Assembly: GCF_004117075.1 (NCBI RefSeq)
Contig: NZ_CP026721.1
Span: forward strand, 2,202,350 to 2,266,349
DNA from: Fervidobacterium changbaicum
GTDB lineage: Bacteria; Thermotogota; Thermotogae; Thermotogales; Fervidobacteriaceae
Direction of reading: 5' to 3'
DNA length: 64,000 nucleotides
The notes below the pieces were generated by a model. It made no database searches. It saw only the letters and a list, made by a program, of their open reading frames with translations, and was not told the DNA's origin. Position 1 is the first letter of the stretch; every line of letters begins with the position of its first letter. A program made the translations under genes and the position numbers. Shown here piece after piece: positions 10,202 to 18,179 of this stretch.

Positions 10202-10510
10202 ATGTTTATTAAAACTATTGAAACTTTCCAAAAAGCACATTATCCTTTAAATATGAGACACTCACAAACAACTCTTGAAAAAGGTAGGTTCGCAAGATGA
10301 ATAAGTCATCGTTTCCATTCTTTGTATCTATCCAACTCAACTCTAATTTGGTTTATTATGAGCGCAAATACATCCGCATCATTTGTTATGCCAAGAGAAG
10401 GAATGCCATCTGGTAGGGCATCTATGGGATTAACAAAATAAAGTACTACTATCACAATAGCTAAGTTTGTTTTAAATGAAACTCCATATTTTCCGCTTAA
10501 CCAATTAACC
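10201..10510 (+). repeat. Imperfect direct repeat flanking the restriction island (partner 531-840)
   Basis: This roughly 310-bp segment aligns without large gaps to 531-840. The first 95 bp or so are a degraded IS6-like left end; the rest is the 3' part of a DUF1232 gene on the minus strand. The two copies enclose the whole hsdM-to-peptidase operon in direct orientation. Divergence is substantial but the ends match. Confidence 0.75.
10306..10510 (-). pseudogene. 5'-truncated DUF1232 paralogue
   Basis: The minus strand reads without interruption for about 67 codons: WLSGKYG, then NPIDALPDGIPSLG, then VFALIINQIRVELDRY, ending KEWKR. It parallels the C-terminal half of the protein encoded at 638-1015 with many conservative changes. 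An in-frame TAG immediately upstream and the absence of a start show the 5' half is lost. It is a relic of a second, diverged DUF1232 gene rather than a recent exact copy. Confidence 0.75.
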
Positions 10511-10790
10511 TAATATTCTTGCATAGGTAGTTGCCATTTCTTATAGATTTATTCTATCTGTTGATATGTTACAACTTTAGTATTCTATTACAATTATATC
10601 ATATCGTTACCGCAAAAACATTTCAAATACTTTCTTTTTTCTTTACATTCAATCAACTTTTTAGACCTTTCAACGCTTTTGCTTTGCTGTCGAACCACTT
10701 CATTTTTCACCTTATCTTTGTTCATCCTTTAAAACGCATAGGCTTGATTTCTCAAGGCTCATATCCATCGCATCAATATGTTGTTAAATC

Positions 10791-10833
10791 TGGTGGAGCC
10801 GATGGAATTCGAATCCATGGCCTTTATCGTGCG
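10791..10833 (-). tRNA. tRNA-Ala 3' fragment (possible decayed attachment site)
   Basis: On the minus strand, 43 nt correspond to the 3' half of a tRNA-Ala: CGCACG, a variable region AAGGCC, a full T arm (ATGGA/TCCAT stem with loop TTCGAAT) and the acceptor 3' strand CGGCTCCACCA. It resembles the tRNA-Ala at 20367-20442, but both sides of the T stem differ in a pairing-preserving way, so it came from a different functional tRNA-Ala. No 5' half is present. Tyrosine-recombinase islands leave such 3' duplications; a simple pseudogene is the alternative. Confidence 0.65.
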
Positions 10834-10851
10834 CTGTATAATTAATAATGT

Positions 10852-11148
10852 ATGCGAAGACATACTCCTTCATCTAATGTGGGAGGAAACAGAGGGAAAA
10901 ACTTTGGTTTTTTAATCACACTTTTGGTAGCATTTATTGTCGTATTGATTATTAGCAGTGTTTTTTGTGAACTCAAAATCAATTTGCAGAAAGATGTTCA
11001 CTTCGAAGATACCGTTGCGTATGTTGAAAAAGCCTCCCTGTCACAAAGACCATTTACGATAACAAAAGGTGCCTTGCAAATATGCTACCAAGATTACGAG
11101 ATTGCCCCTTACTTAACTGGTATGCCAATCTTCGAAATTCCATTTTGA
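10852..11148 (+). pseudogene. Internally deleted DUF3298-type membrane protein copy
   Basis: An open frame of 98 codons. An N-terminal charged segment is followed by one transmembrane helix (LITLLVAFIVVLIISSVF). It then jumps to a segment matching only the last part of the protein encoded at 12635-13345: FTITKGALQICYQDYEIAP against FTISKDGLEIYYQDYEIAP. About 130 middle residues, including the GGAHGN region of the family, are missing. It lies in the opposite orientation to the intact gene. Most likely a decayed paralogue. Confidence 0.65.
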
Positions 11149-11603
11149 AAACTTGAAACCTGTTTGAGATATAAATTTCATTAGTGCTCATATTGTTACT
11201 TAGTATATCTATCATGATTACCATGACACAATTTAGTATGCCAATAGCAAGTAACGGCGCTTAACCACACTGTATATATCTTGACTACTTTATTATGCCT
11301 GACAAATGTACTTTTCTTATATATTATTTTCTTAGTCAGAACTGTGTAATTTCTACCATAGATATAACATAGCTATACCTAAGTTATATGGTCTTCCCTT
11401 ATTCTTAGGCTCTTAAATTCACATTTCGTCAGTATTTATCTTACAGAAAAATAAGAAAACAGAGTACGGTCTTACAGTCGTCTATTATCGTATTAAATAC
11501 TATCCTTCGCACCGCACTTCTCAATTGTTTGTATGCTAATCACATAACATACCGCGCAACAAATAGTATAAATAAAAGTTTTTGAACGCCACCCTTGTAA
11601 AAT

Positions 11604-11690
11604 GCCCTATAACACATTCAAAAACGAGAAGATATATTAAGAATTATCGGCTGTCATGAAATGCTTTATAGGTCAAATAAAAAGGATGGT
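11604..11690 (+). repeat. Short dyad element, copy 1
   Basis: Begins CCCTATAACACATTCA and ends with TGAAATGCTTTATAGG, its imperfect inverted complement. It continues with TCAAATAAAAAGGATG. The inverted ends are about 68 bp apart, the same spacing as in the copy at 11880. It may be a miniature mobile element or a structured RNA. Confidence 0.45.
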
Positions 11691-11758
11691 GTTTTAAATC
11701 GGCTTGAAATAATCTCAAATTAATTGTTTATATGAAGATTGACATTGGGAACAAAAAC

Positions 11759-11784
11759 TGCAATATAAGAAACCTTATATTGCA
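11759..11784. other. Perfect 11-bp inverted repeat (hairpin)
   Basis: TGCAATATAAG and its exact complement are separated by AAAC. No T run follows on either strand, so it is not an obvious terminator. It lies between the two dyad elements. Confidence 0.55.
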
Positions 11785-11879
11785 ATTTCTAAAGACAAGG
11801 TCTCGGTGGGGGAATGAAAGGTTAGATTGGTAAAAAATATTGATAAATAAACCTCTTTTGAAGGCTTGCTTCTAAAATC

Positions 11880-11966
11880 GGTTATAACGCATTCCAAAAG
11901 TTTGGAAAGTAGTTTTGTACATTTGTGTAATTCCGAGAATGTTATAGGTCAAAATAAAAGGATGTA
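11880..11966 (+). repeat. Short dyad element, copy 2
   Basis: Begins GTTATAACGCATTCC and ends GAATGTTATAGGTC, imperfect inverted complements about 68 bp apart. It is followed by AAAATAAAAGGATG, as in copy 1 (11604). The interior differs from copy 1, so only the ends and the right flank are conserved. Confidence 0.45.
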
Positions 11967-12634
11967 ATTGAAGGGGCGCTCGCTTTGTTCTGCGTGAAAT
12001 ATCCAAACATGGTCACGTATTGGGTTCCAAACTGTTTTTGGTATCAAAGTTCGTGAACTGACAAAATCTTCGGAAAGTCGGTGCAATTATGTGCAATAGT
12101 GAATACTGTGGAAGTAAGGACCATAATGTACACTTAGACATACCTATGCAACATCTTGTTATCTAAGACAATGCCGTAAATAATAAGAATTAGTAAAACA
12201 ACAATTGAATAGTTTTATCAATTTAATTAGCTAGAGCGAATAAAAACAGAAACTAGAAGATAAGTAGGAATAGCTAATATAATTTAGATGACTTACGTAG
12301 GAATTGTTATGACTTCAACTTGCATTTCGTTCTATCTTGAGCCCAATTTTGCGTCTTTAGATTTAGAGTGCCTGGTCAAAGCACATCGTACTTTCTGCTC
12401 TTTTTGTTTCGGTTGGCAATGATATTAGGGCAACTATTCGAGTGCCTGTTTTACCAATGTGTAGCGGGTAAAGATTCTTCCTTTTGACATCTTACGTTAG
12501 ACATGTGCAGCACAGACACATTGAGCAGTAGATTTGTTGCACGATCACTTTTCTCTCGGATTTATATAAAGCAAATTGGCACTTAAGTGCCGGTTTGGAT
12601 GTATCTAAGTTTTGTGTAATCTTACTTTTTTCAT

Positions 12635-13345
12635 TCACTTCAGATTATACTTTAGACAATTTCTGATTTTAGTTATATCAATCTTGAACACCGGCAAACC
12701 ACTGCTGTGTGGGGCTATCTCGTAGTCCTGATAATAGATTTCTAAGCCATCTTTGCTTATTGTAAACGTACGTTCTGATATGTTCTCATTCTTCACGTAT
12801 TCAATAGATTCTTCAAAGAAATCAGTCATTCTCTCTTCAATCTGTTTTAGAATTTCCTCTTTTATTATTGTTTCATAGTCGCAATTGGAGTTGAAAATGT
12901 CCTTTAACGTGATGATTTTGTTAGTGCTAAGATCCAAATTGTATGTCTCGATGATTGTGTTGCCGTGAGCTCCACCTGTAAACGTATAGTAATACATAAC
13001 AAGACTTACGAAATCTCTTGACTGGTACTTAACTTGTGTAGAGATGTGAACCTCATATTTTCCATGAAGCATGTCGTCATTTGCGGCTTCCTGTGCCATC
13101 GATTTGACATCTTCGACGATTGCTTTTAGTTTGTCTTGAATCATGTTATTAAATTGATTTTCTAAATCGATATCTCGTGTGTTTTTTAGCTTCGGAATTT
13201 GAATAGTGATTTTCACGAAGTCATCTTCGGATTTTGTCTCGACTATTTCCACAACTCCTTTCTGCATACTGAGGACATATGCAACTATTGCTACGACAAA
13301 TAGAATTCCCAATAAGAAATACCTTGAGTTGGTGTTTTTTTCCAT
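12635..13345 (-). CDS. Membrane-anchored DUF4163/DUF3298 (RsiV-like) protein
   Basis: A 236-aa protein. An N-terminal transmembrane anchor (YFLLGILFVVAIVAYVL) is followed by an extracytoplasmic domain. The segment FTGGAHGNT and the C-terminal YYQDYEIAPHSSG are characteristic of the DUF4163-DUF3298 architecture also found in the outer domain of anti-sigma factor RsiV. It has no cytoplasmic anti-sigma domain, so its role is unknown; a cell-surface or lysozyme-binding type function would be guesswork. ATG 13345 follows a GAAAGGATG site. A deleted, inverted copy lies at 10852-11148. It stands alone in a gene-poor stretch. Confidence 0.75.
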   Translation of the reverse strand: MEKNTNSRYFLLGILFVVAIVAYVLSMQKGVVEIVETKSEDDFVKITIQIPKLKNTRDIDLENQFNNMIQDKLKAIVEDVKSMAQEAANDDMLHGKYEVHISTQVKYQSRDFVSLVMYYYTFTGGAHGNTIIETYNLDLSTNKIITLKDIFNSNCDYETIIKEEILKQIEERMTDFFEESIEYVKNENISERTFTISKDGLEIYYQDYEIAPHSSGLPVFKIDITKIRNCLKYNLK

Positions 13346-14079
13346 GCAGTGTCATCCTTTCGAAGGTTGATTTTGCCAAAGTTATATACTTATACCTCAA
13401 TTATATACCAAGTGCTTTCACAATGGAACTTAGAAGCCCCTTTATAACAAGATACTACGAGTGGATTTGTACATAAGGTAGTATTTAATTCACTTATACC
13501 AATGAGTGAAAACGCAAATAGACCATGATTGTCTTGATAAATTGACTTGCTAAAAAATAACCAAAGCAGGTCCATGTTTGTCTCAAAAGCTGTCTTAAGG
13601 GTCGGCCTAATGCTAAAAAATCCTGTACTCTTCTGTTATCGGATATAATATGCAATTCTCTATTAGGAACAGTCTTACCCTAGTACGAGAATAAGTGTTA
13701 TACTTAGAGCACAGAGCTGAAGTATATGGTGAAAAAGCTCAGTGAATTCTTAATAGTTATAGGTATAATCCTTGTTTAGATTCGGTAGTAGCTCCTGTTT
13801 TCAGAAATAGATACGCGGATGTTTCCCACGATAAGCTTTGTTAAAGCAACGAATTAGTAAGTTTCTCTTTCATTTAATAAGCGTTAGACTTACAGAACGG
13901 TTGCCGAAAATCATGTTCCATTCTTGGGATTGTGATAAATAGCACTAATATCCTCTCTCTGTGTTACAATAATGTTCAAGAGTAATCCTCGCATCTTGAA
14001 AATTGTTATACAAGAAACCAAGAACCCCAGACCATTTATGAGAATGAAGAAAATTATACATCAATAGAAGGTGGTATTA
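13346..14079. other. Gene-free stretch
   Basis: About 730 bp between the DUF3298 gene and the divergent signalling gene. I see no open frame with a ribosome-binding site and family resemblance, no RNA gene and no clear repeat. It presumably carries promoters for both neighbours. Confidence 0.5.
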
Positions 14080-16611
14080 GTGGTTTTTCTTTCTGCGTTG
14101 TTTGTCTTATCCAGTATAACAAGTTTATCATTAGGTGCAAACAGTTTGCTAAGCAATCCAAAAGATAGACTAAACAAGATCTTCTTCGTGTTAACTCTTG
14201 ATATCAGTGCATGGGCGTTTACGTACTCACTGATGAATATTTCTCAGGATGTTGCTGTAGCAACAGCGTTTCATAGAGTTGGAACTATATTCTACAGCTT
14301 GATGTATGCCATACTTTTGCACTTTATTTTGGTTTTGGTTAAAAAGGATAAGTATTTAAGAAATATGCTCCAACTATTCCTTTTTTACATTCCTGCATTC
14401 ATTTCTATATATCTTTACTTTTTCTATAAGCCTGTCACGGTAGCAGATCATGTAAAAACTTCATTGGGTTACGTTTACATATATCCAAAATATAACAACT
14501 TAATTCTGGATTATTTTTTCCACATTTACTATATTTCCTACACTGCAACAGGGCTCTACATGTTAGTTAAATGGTCTAAAGATTCAAAATACCTGAAAGA
14601 GAAAAAGCAGGCCAAGATTTTAATTGAAACTATTCTTGCACCCTTTGCCATAGGAAGTGTAAGTGATATAGTTATACCAATGATGCAGAAGATAGCTCTA
14701 CCACCAATTTCTGTCATATTGTTCAACATACCTATAATTGGCATTTGGTATTCAATGAAAAAGTACAAGTTGATGAATCTCAAAGTAGAGGAACTTATTA
14801 CTGAAGTGCTTGAGATGATGAAGGAAGGGATGATAATACTAGATCCATATCTAAGGATCAGAGACGTGAATAAAGGTATGTTAGAGTTAACAGGATACGA
14901 AAAAGATGAGATTTGTACCTTGACTTTAGATAGTATCTTTGACACAGAAATAGATCTTTCCTGTCGAGAGAGCAGCGAAATGAACATTATAACCAAAACT
15001 GGTAGAAGGGTACCTATCCTTTTAAATGTTGAAGAGACCAAGGATAAGTTTGGAGATAGCTACGGATATTTGCTTTTGTTAAGGGAAATAAGTCAATTAA
15101 AGGAACTGCAATCAGCGATTATTAGATACAATAAAGAACTTGAAAAGAAGGTTGAAGAGCGAACAGACGAGCTGAAACGTGAAAAGATTAATGAACAAAA
15201 GCAGAGAGAAAAATATCAGACTCTGTTTGATAATTCGCAAGACGCAATTGTTGAGTTTGATCTTGAGGGAAACATAGTCAACATAAATAAGAAGTTTGAA
15301 GAATTGTTTGGATATACGAAAATGAATGTGAAAAATAAGCCACTCGATGAGGTTGTTTTTGAAAAGGACAGATACGATTTTGCAAAGGAAATTGGTGAAA
15401 CGTTAATGGGGGTAGTTATTAATAAAGAGTCAATTCGGCATACAAAGGATGGAAATCCAATCAGTGTCATTGTTAAAAGCACTCCAATTTATATAGGTGG
15501 AACTATTATAGGTGGATTTATTATATGCACTGATATAACAGAAAACAAACAATATGAGCAAAAGCTTTCAGAAATTGCAATCAAAGACTCTCTGACTGGA
15601 TTTTATAATCTGAATTACTTTGTTGATTATACAAGCAAAAATATCGATAACAAAATGTTGCCAATGGCAATGCTGATTTTTGATATTAATGGTTTGAAAC
15701 TTGTAAATGACTCTCTCGGAAGGGATGGTGGCGACAGACTGCTTAAAACTTTCGCCGAGATCTTGAAAACCTCTGTTGGAAAGGAAAATCTGTTGTTCAG
15801 AATTGGTGGTGATGAATTTCTGATCTTACTGAAAAACGCTGACAAGCCGACTGTTGAGAATGTCATAAGGAATATTCAAAGTGCATTTGAGGTTTATAAT
15901 GAGAGTTTAAAAGATGAGGATAAGATTTTAACGTTAAGCGTTTCTTACGGATATAGTCTTTTGGAAACTGAGAATGACGACTATAGATTGAAATTAAAGG
16001 AAGCAGATGACATGATGAACAGAAATAAACTGTTGGAAGAAATGAGCAATAAGAATCAGGTTATAAACATACTAATGTCTGCGCTGTCAGAAAGAGATTA
16101 CGTAACGTCAGGTCACACCGAAAGAGTTATGTCCATGTGTAAAATGATAGCTGCAAAAATGAATCTAAGTGAAGATGAAAGAGAAAAGTTGATTCTCTTA
16201 GCACAGGTACATGATATAGGAAAAATTGGCATACCTGATGATATCTTAAACAAGAAGGGAAAGTTAACAAAGGAGGAATGGGAAATCATGAAGAGCCATT
16301 CTGAAAAAGGATACAAGATAGCAATTAACTCACCGGAGCTATCAAAAATTGCCGATCTAATCTTGCATCATCACGAAAGATGGGATGGAAATGGTTATCC
16401 AATGGGGTTGAAAGGTACCGAAATACCTATAGAATGCAGAATATTAGCCATTGTAGATGCTTATGATGCTATGACAAGTCAAAGACCATACAACACTCCT
16501 AAGACACACGAAGAAGCAATAGAGGAGCTAAAAAGGAATGCAGGAACTCAGTTTGACCCTACTATAGTTGAAGTGTTCATCGAGTGTATGAACAAATCCA
16601 AAAAACACTGA
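14080..16611 (+). CDS. Membrane PAS-GGDEF-HD-GYP cyclic-di-GMP signalling protein
   Basis: About 843 aa. The first 230 residues contain about seven hydrophobic helices (histidine-kinase-type 7TM sensor). PAS domains lie near 240-350 and 385-490, with a coiled coil between them. A GGDEF domain near 500-650 has FDINGLKLVNDS and an intact FRIGGDEF, so diguanylate cyclase activity is possible. A C-terminal HD-GYP domain has HTERVM, VHDIGKIGIP, HHHERWDGNGYP and DAYDAMTS, so c-di-GMP hydrolysis is also possible. GTG 14080 is 5 nt after AAGGTGG; the in-frame GTG 14071 overlaps the site. It probably couples an unknown membrane signal to c-di-GMP turnover. No partner gene is adjacent. Confidence 0.9.
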   Translation: MVFLSALFVLSSITSLSLGANSLLSNPKDRLNKIFFVLTLDISAWAFTYSLMNISQDVAVATAFHRVGTIFYSLMYAILLHFILVLVKKDKYLRNMLQLFLFYIPAFISIYLYFFYKPVTVADHVKTSLGYVYIYPKYNNLILDYFFHIYYISYTATGLYMLVKWSKDSKYLKEKKQAKILIETILAPFAIGSVSDIVIPMMQKIALPPISVILFNIPIIGIWYSMKKYKLMNLKVEELITEVLEMMKEGMIILDPYLRIRDVNKGMLELTGYEKDEICTLTLDSIFDTEIDLSCRESSEMNIITKTGRRVPILLNVEETKDKFGDSYGYLLLLREISQLKELQSAIIRYNKELEKKVEERTDELKREKINEQKQREKYQTLFDNSQDAIVEFDLEGNIVNINKKFEELFGYTKMNVKNKPLDEVVFEKDRYDFAKEIGETLMGVVINKESIRHTKDGNPISVIVKSTPIYIGGTIIGGFIICTDITENKQYEQKLSEIAIKDSLTGFYNLNYFVDYTSKNIDNKMLPMAMLIFDINGLKLVNDSLGRDGGDRLLKTFAEILKTSVGKENLLFRIGGDEFLILLKNADKPTVENVIRNIQSAFEVYNESLKDEDKILTLSVSYGYSLLETENDDYRLKLKEADDMMNRNKLLEEMSNKNQVINILMSALSERDYVTSGHTERVMSMCKMIAAKMNLSEDEREKLILLAQVHDIGKIGIPDDILNKKGKLTKEEWEIMKSHSEKGYKIAINSPELSKIADLILHHHERWDGNGYPMGLKGTEIPIECRILAIVDAYDAMTSQRPYNTPKTHEEAIEELKRNAGTQFDPTIVEVFIECMNKSKKH

Positions 16612-16648
16612 ACATAGAATTTGATATTGTGTTTGATTGCATGTCTTG

Positions 16649-16662
16649 TATTTACGTAAATA
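16649..16662. promoter_or_regulatory. Perfect 14-bp palindrome upstream of the membrane protein gene
   Basis: TATTTACGTAAATA is its own complement and lies 27 bp before the next start codon, a typical operator position. No regulator is known for it; chance occurrence in A+T-rich DNA cannot be excluded. Confidence 0.3.
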
Positions 16663-16688
16663 TGAAATGGACTGGGTTCATATAGAAC

Positions 16689-17249
16689 ATGGATAAAGAA
16701 ATGCTCTCGGAGCAGTGTGTGAGCAAGATGGCAGAAAGAACCTCTATTGACGATGTCCAGAAAGAAAGGTTTCGAACACATTCAAAAAAGTTGGTGAATT
16801 GCATGACTGGTCGATCGAATAAGGTTCTTGTAGTAATAGGTTTGTTTCTTGTGTGGATTCCAGTGATATCTCCTGTTTTCTTTTCTATAATAGCCCTTAT
16901 AGAAAGAGGCAGATTCCTGTTTGACTTTTTAATGCCTGCTGAATTGTTTTTGGTCTTTCTACCAGGTGCTATACTTCTTCTCTTGGTTGCGATAAGAACG
17001 AAAAACTACGTCAAACAAATCGGCTTTGGTTTGTTTTCAGCAATTGCACTTTTATTTGGAGGTCAGGCAATAGCTGAGATAACAGGCCTTGCCTCAGGTG
17101 AAAGAGAATTTGGTGGGTGGGTTGCTGTGTTGGTGACGGCGATGATAATTCTCTACAGCTTTGCAATTGTTGAGGTTGGCCTATCAGGTTTCTATCTCCT
17201 CAGAAAGCTTACATCAAACACTCATGAGGATACGAGTATTAACAAGTAA
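16689..17249 (+). CDS. Four-helix membrane protein, unknown family
   Basis: About 186 aa. A charged N-terminal segment of some 45 residues precedes about four hydrophobic helices (VLVVIGLFLVWIPV, AELFLVFLPGAILLLLV, a glycine-rich helix with LFGGQAIAEITG, and a C-terminal helix). I do not recognise the family. The ATG at 16689 lacks a good ribosome-binding site, so the true start may be internal, for example MTGRSNK at about 16804. It lies 77 bp upstream of the TspO-like gene on the same strand and may be co-transcribed with it. Confidence 0.6.
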   Translation: MDKEMLSEQCVSKMAERTSIDDVQKERFRTHSKKLVNCMTGRSNKVLVVIGLFLVWIPVISPVFFSIIALIERGRFLFDFLMPAELFLVFLPGAILLLLVAIRTKNYVKQIGFGLFSAIALLFGGQAIAEITGLASGEREFGGWVAVLVTAMIILYSFAIVEVGLSGFYLLRKLTSNTHEDTSINK

Positions 17250-17326
17250 AATCAAATTTTGTGAGGGCAAGGTACTCTATTTATGCCCCATCTACATCAT
17301 CAAGATTTCAAGAGGAGGTAGGGAGT

Positions 17327-18115
17327 ATGAGTAGAAGAACAAAAGCTTTGATCAGCGGTCTTCTTCTTGTTTTAACACTTGTTGTTAACGCCTTGGGTGC
17401 TTTTGGTTTTATTAACGGTCGTTCTCAAAAGGATATTTCCGATTCATATCCCACGTTGATAACACCTGCACCTTCTACGTTCAGTATATGGAGCTTGATT
17501 TATATTCTGCTGATTTCTTCAGTTATTGTTATGATAGTCCGAGCAAATGATGAGTATTACGGAAATATTATCGACGAAATAGCTCCACTCTTCTGGTTGT
17601 CGTGTATTTTCAATATTATTTGGATAGTACTATTCTCTTTTGATTTAATTGGGCTTTCAACTTTAGCTATCTTTGGATTGCTCATAGTAGATATCTTGAT
17701 AGTTCAAAGAATTGGGAAACTTCAAACTCAAAGAAGATTTCTGTTTCCAGTGACCTTTGGTTTGTATTCTGGCTGGTTGTTTATAGCAACGGTTGCAAAT
17801 ATCACACTTTGGCTCGTAAGTATTAATTGGAACGGCTTTGGAATCAATCCAGAAATATGGGGTGTTGTGATACTTCTTGTTGCCGTTGTACTCACATGGC
17901 TGGTTTTGACAAGGATAAAGAACGCAATCTTCCCTCTACCCATTGCATGGGCGTATTTTGGAATTTACAAAAATCTCACTTCACCGGAGGGATTCAACAA
18001 TCAATACACACTACTGCCTAAGATAGCAATAATTGGTGGAATTTTACTGATCGCAATTGCTGTATTCCAACTCTACAGGAATAAATTCTGCTCAATGCCA
18101 ATAAGAAACGAGTAA
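17327..18115 (+). CDS. TspO/MBR-related tryptophan-rich membrane protein
   Basis: About 263 aa. ATG 17327 follows GAGGAGGTAGGGAGT; the longer frame from 17261 lacks a site. About eight hydrophobic segments. Family-like features are FSIWSLIYILL near the N-terminus, FNIIWIVLFSFD, and PIAWAYFGI near the C-terminus. It is longer than classic TspO (about 160 aa) but matches the extended bacterial subgroup. TspO proteins bind porphyrins or other ligands in the membrane; the ligand here is unknown. A strong terminator follows at 18126-18149. Confidence 0.65.
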   Translation: MSRRTKALISGLLLVLTLVVNALGAFGFINGRSQKDISDSYPTLITPAPSTFSIWSLIYILLISSVIVMIVRANDEYYGNIIDEIAPLFWLSCIFNIIWIVLFSFDLIGLSTLAIFGLLIVDILIVQRIGKLQTQRRFLFPVTFGLYSGWLFIATVANITLWLVSINWNGFGINPEIWGVVILLVAVVLTWLVLTRIKNAIFPLPIAWAYFGIYKNLTSPEGFNNQYTLLPKIAIIGGILLIAIAVFQLYRNKFCSMPIRNE

Positions 18116-18125
18116 TGAAAAAAAG

Positions 18126-18149
18126 TGACGGCAGGTACACCTGCCGTCA
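18126..18149. terminator. Bidirectional rho-independent terminator
   Basis: A perfect 10-bp stem (TGACGGCAGG, loop TACA) lies between convergent genes. On the minus strand it is followed by a run of seven T, so it mainly ends the leftward gene at 18180. On the plus strand the tail is TTCGTTT. Confidence 0.85.
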
Positions 18150-18179
18150 TTCGTTTCAAAGATATAAAGATTGCGTGCG

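Larger units (their letters stand above)
11149..12634. other. Gene-free decayed region
   Basis: About 1.5 kb without a convincing coding frame on either strand. It contains two related 85-bp dyad elements (11604-11690 and 11880-11966) and one perfect hairpin (11759-11784). Nothing else recognisable was found. Its position between two copies of a DUF3298 gene suggests eroded paralogous or mobile DNA. Confidence 0.6.

Noticed and set aside
10531..10845. 104-codon plus-strand frame as a gene
   Set aside because: Low-complexity hydrophobic translation, no ribosome-binding site, and its end consists of the antisense of the tRNA fragment.
11149..12634. A decayed CRISPR array in the gene-free region
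   Set aside because: Only two related units, 275 bp apart, with inverted ends rather than short regular direct repeats; no cas gene in the window.
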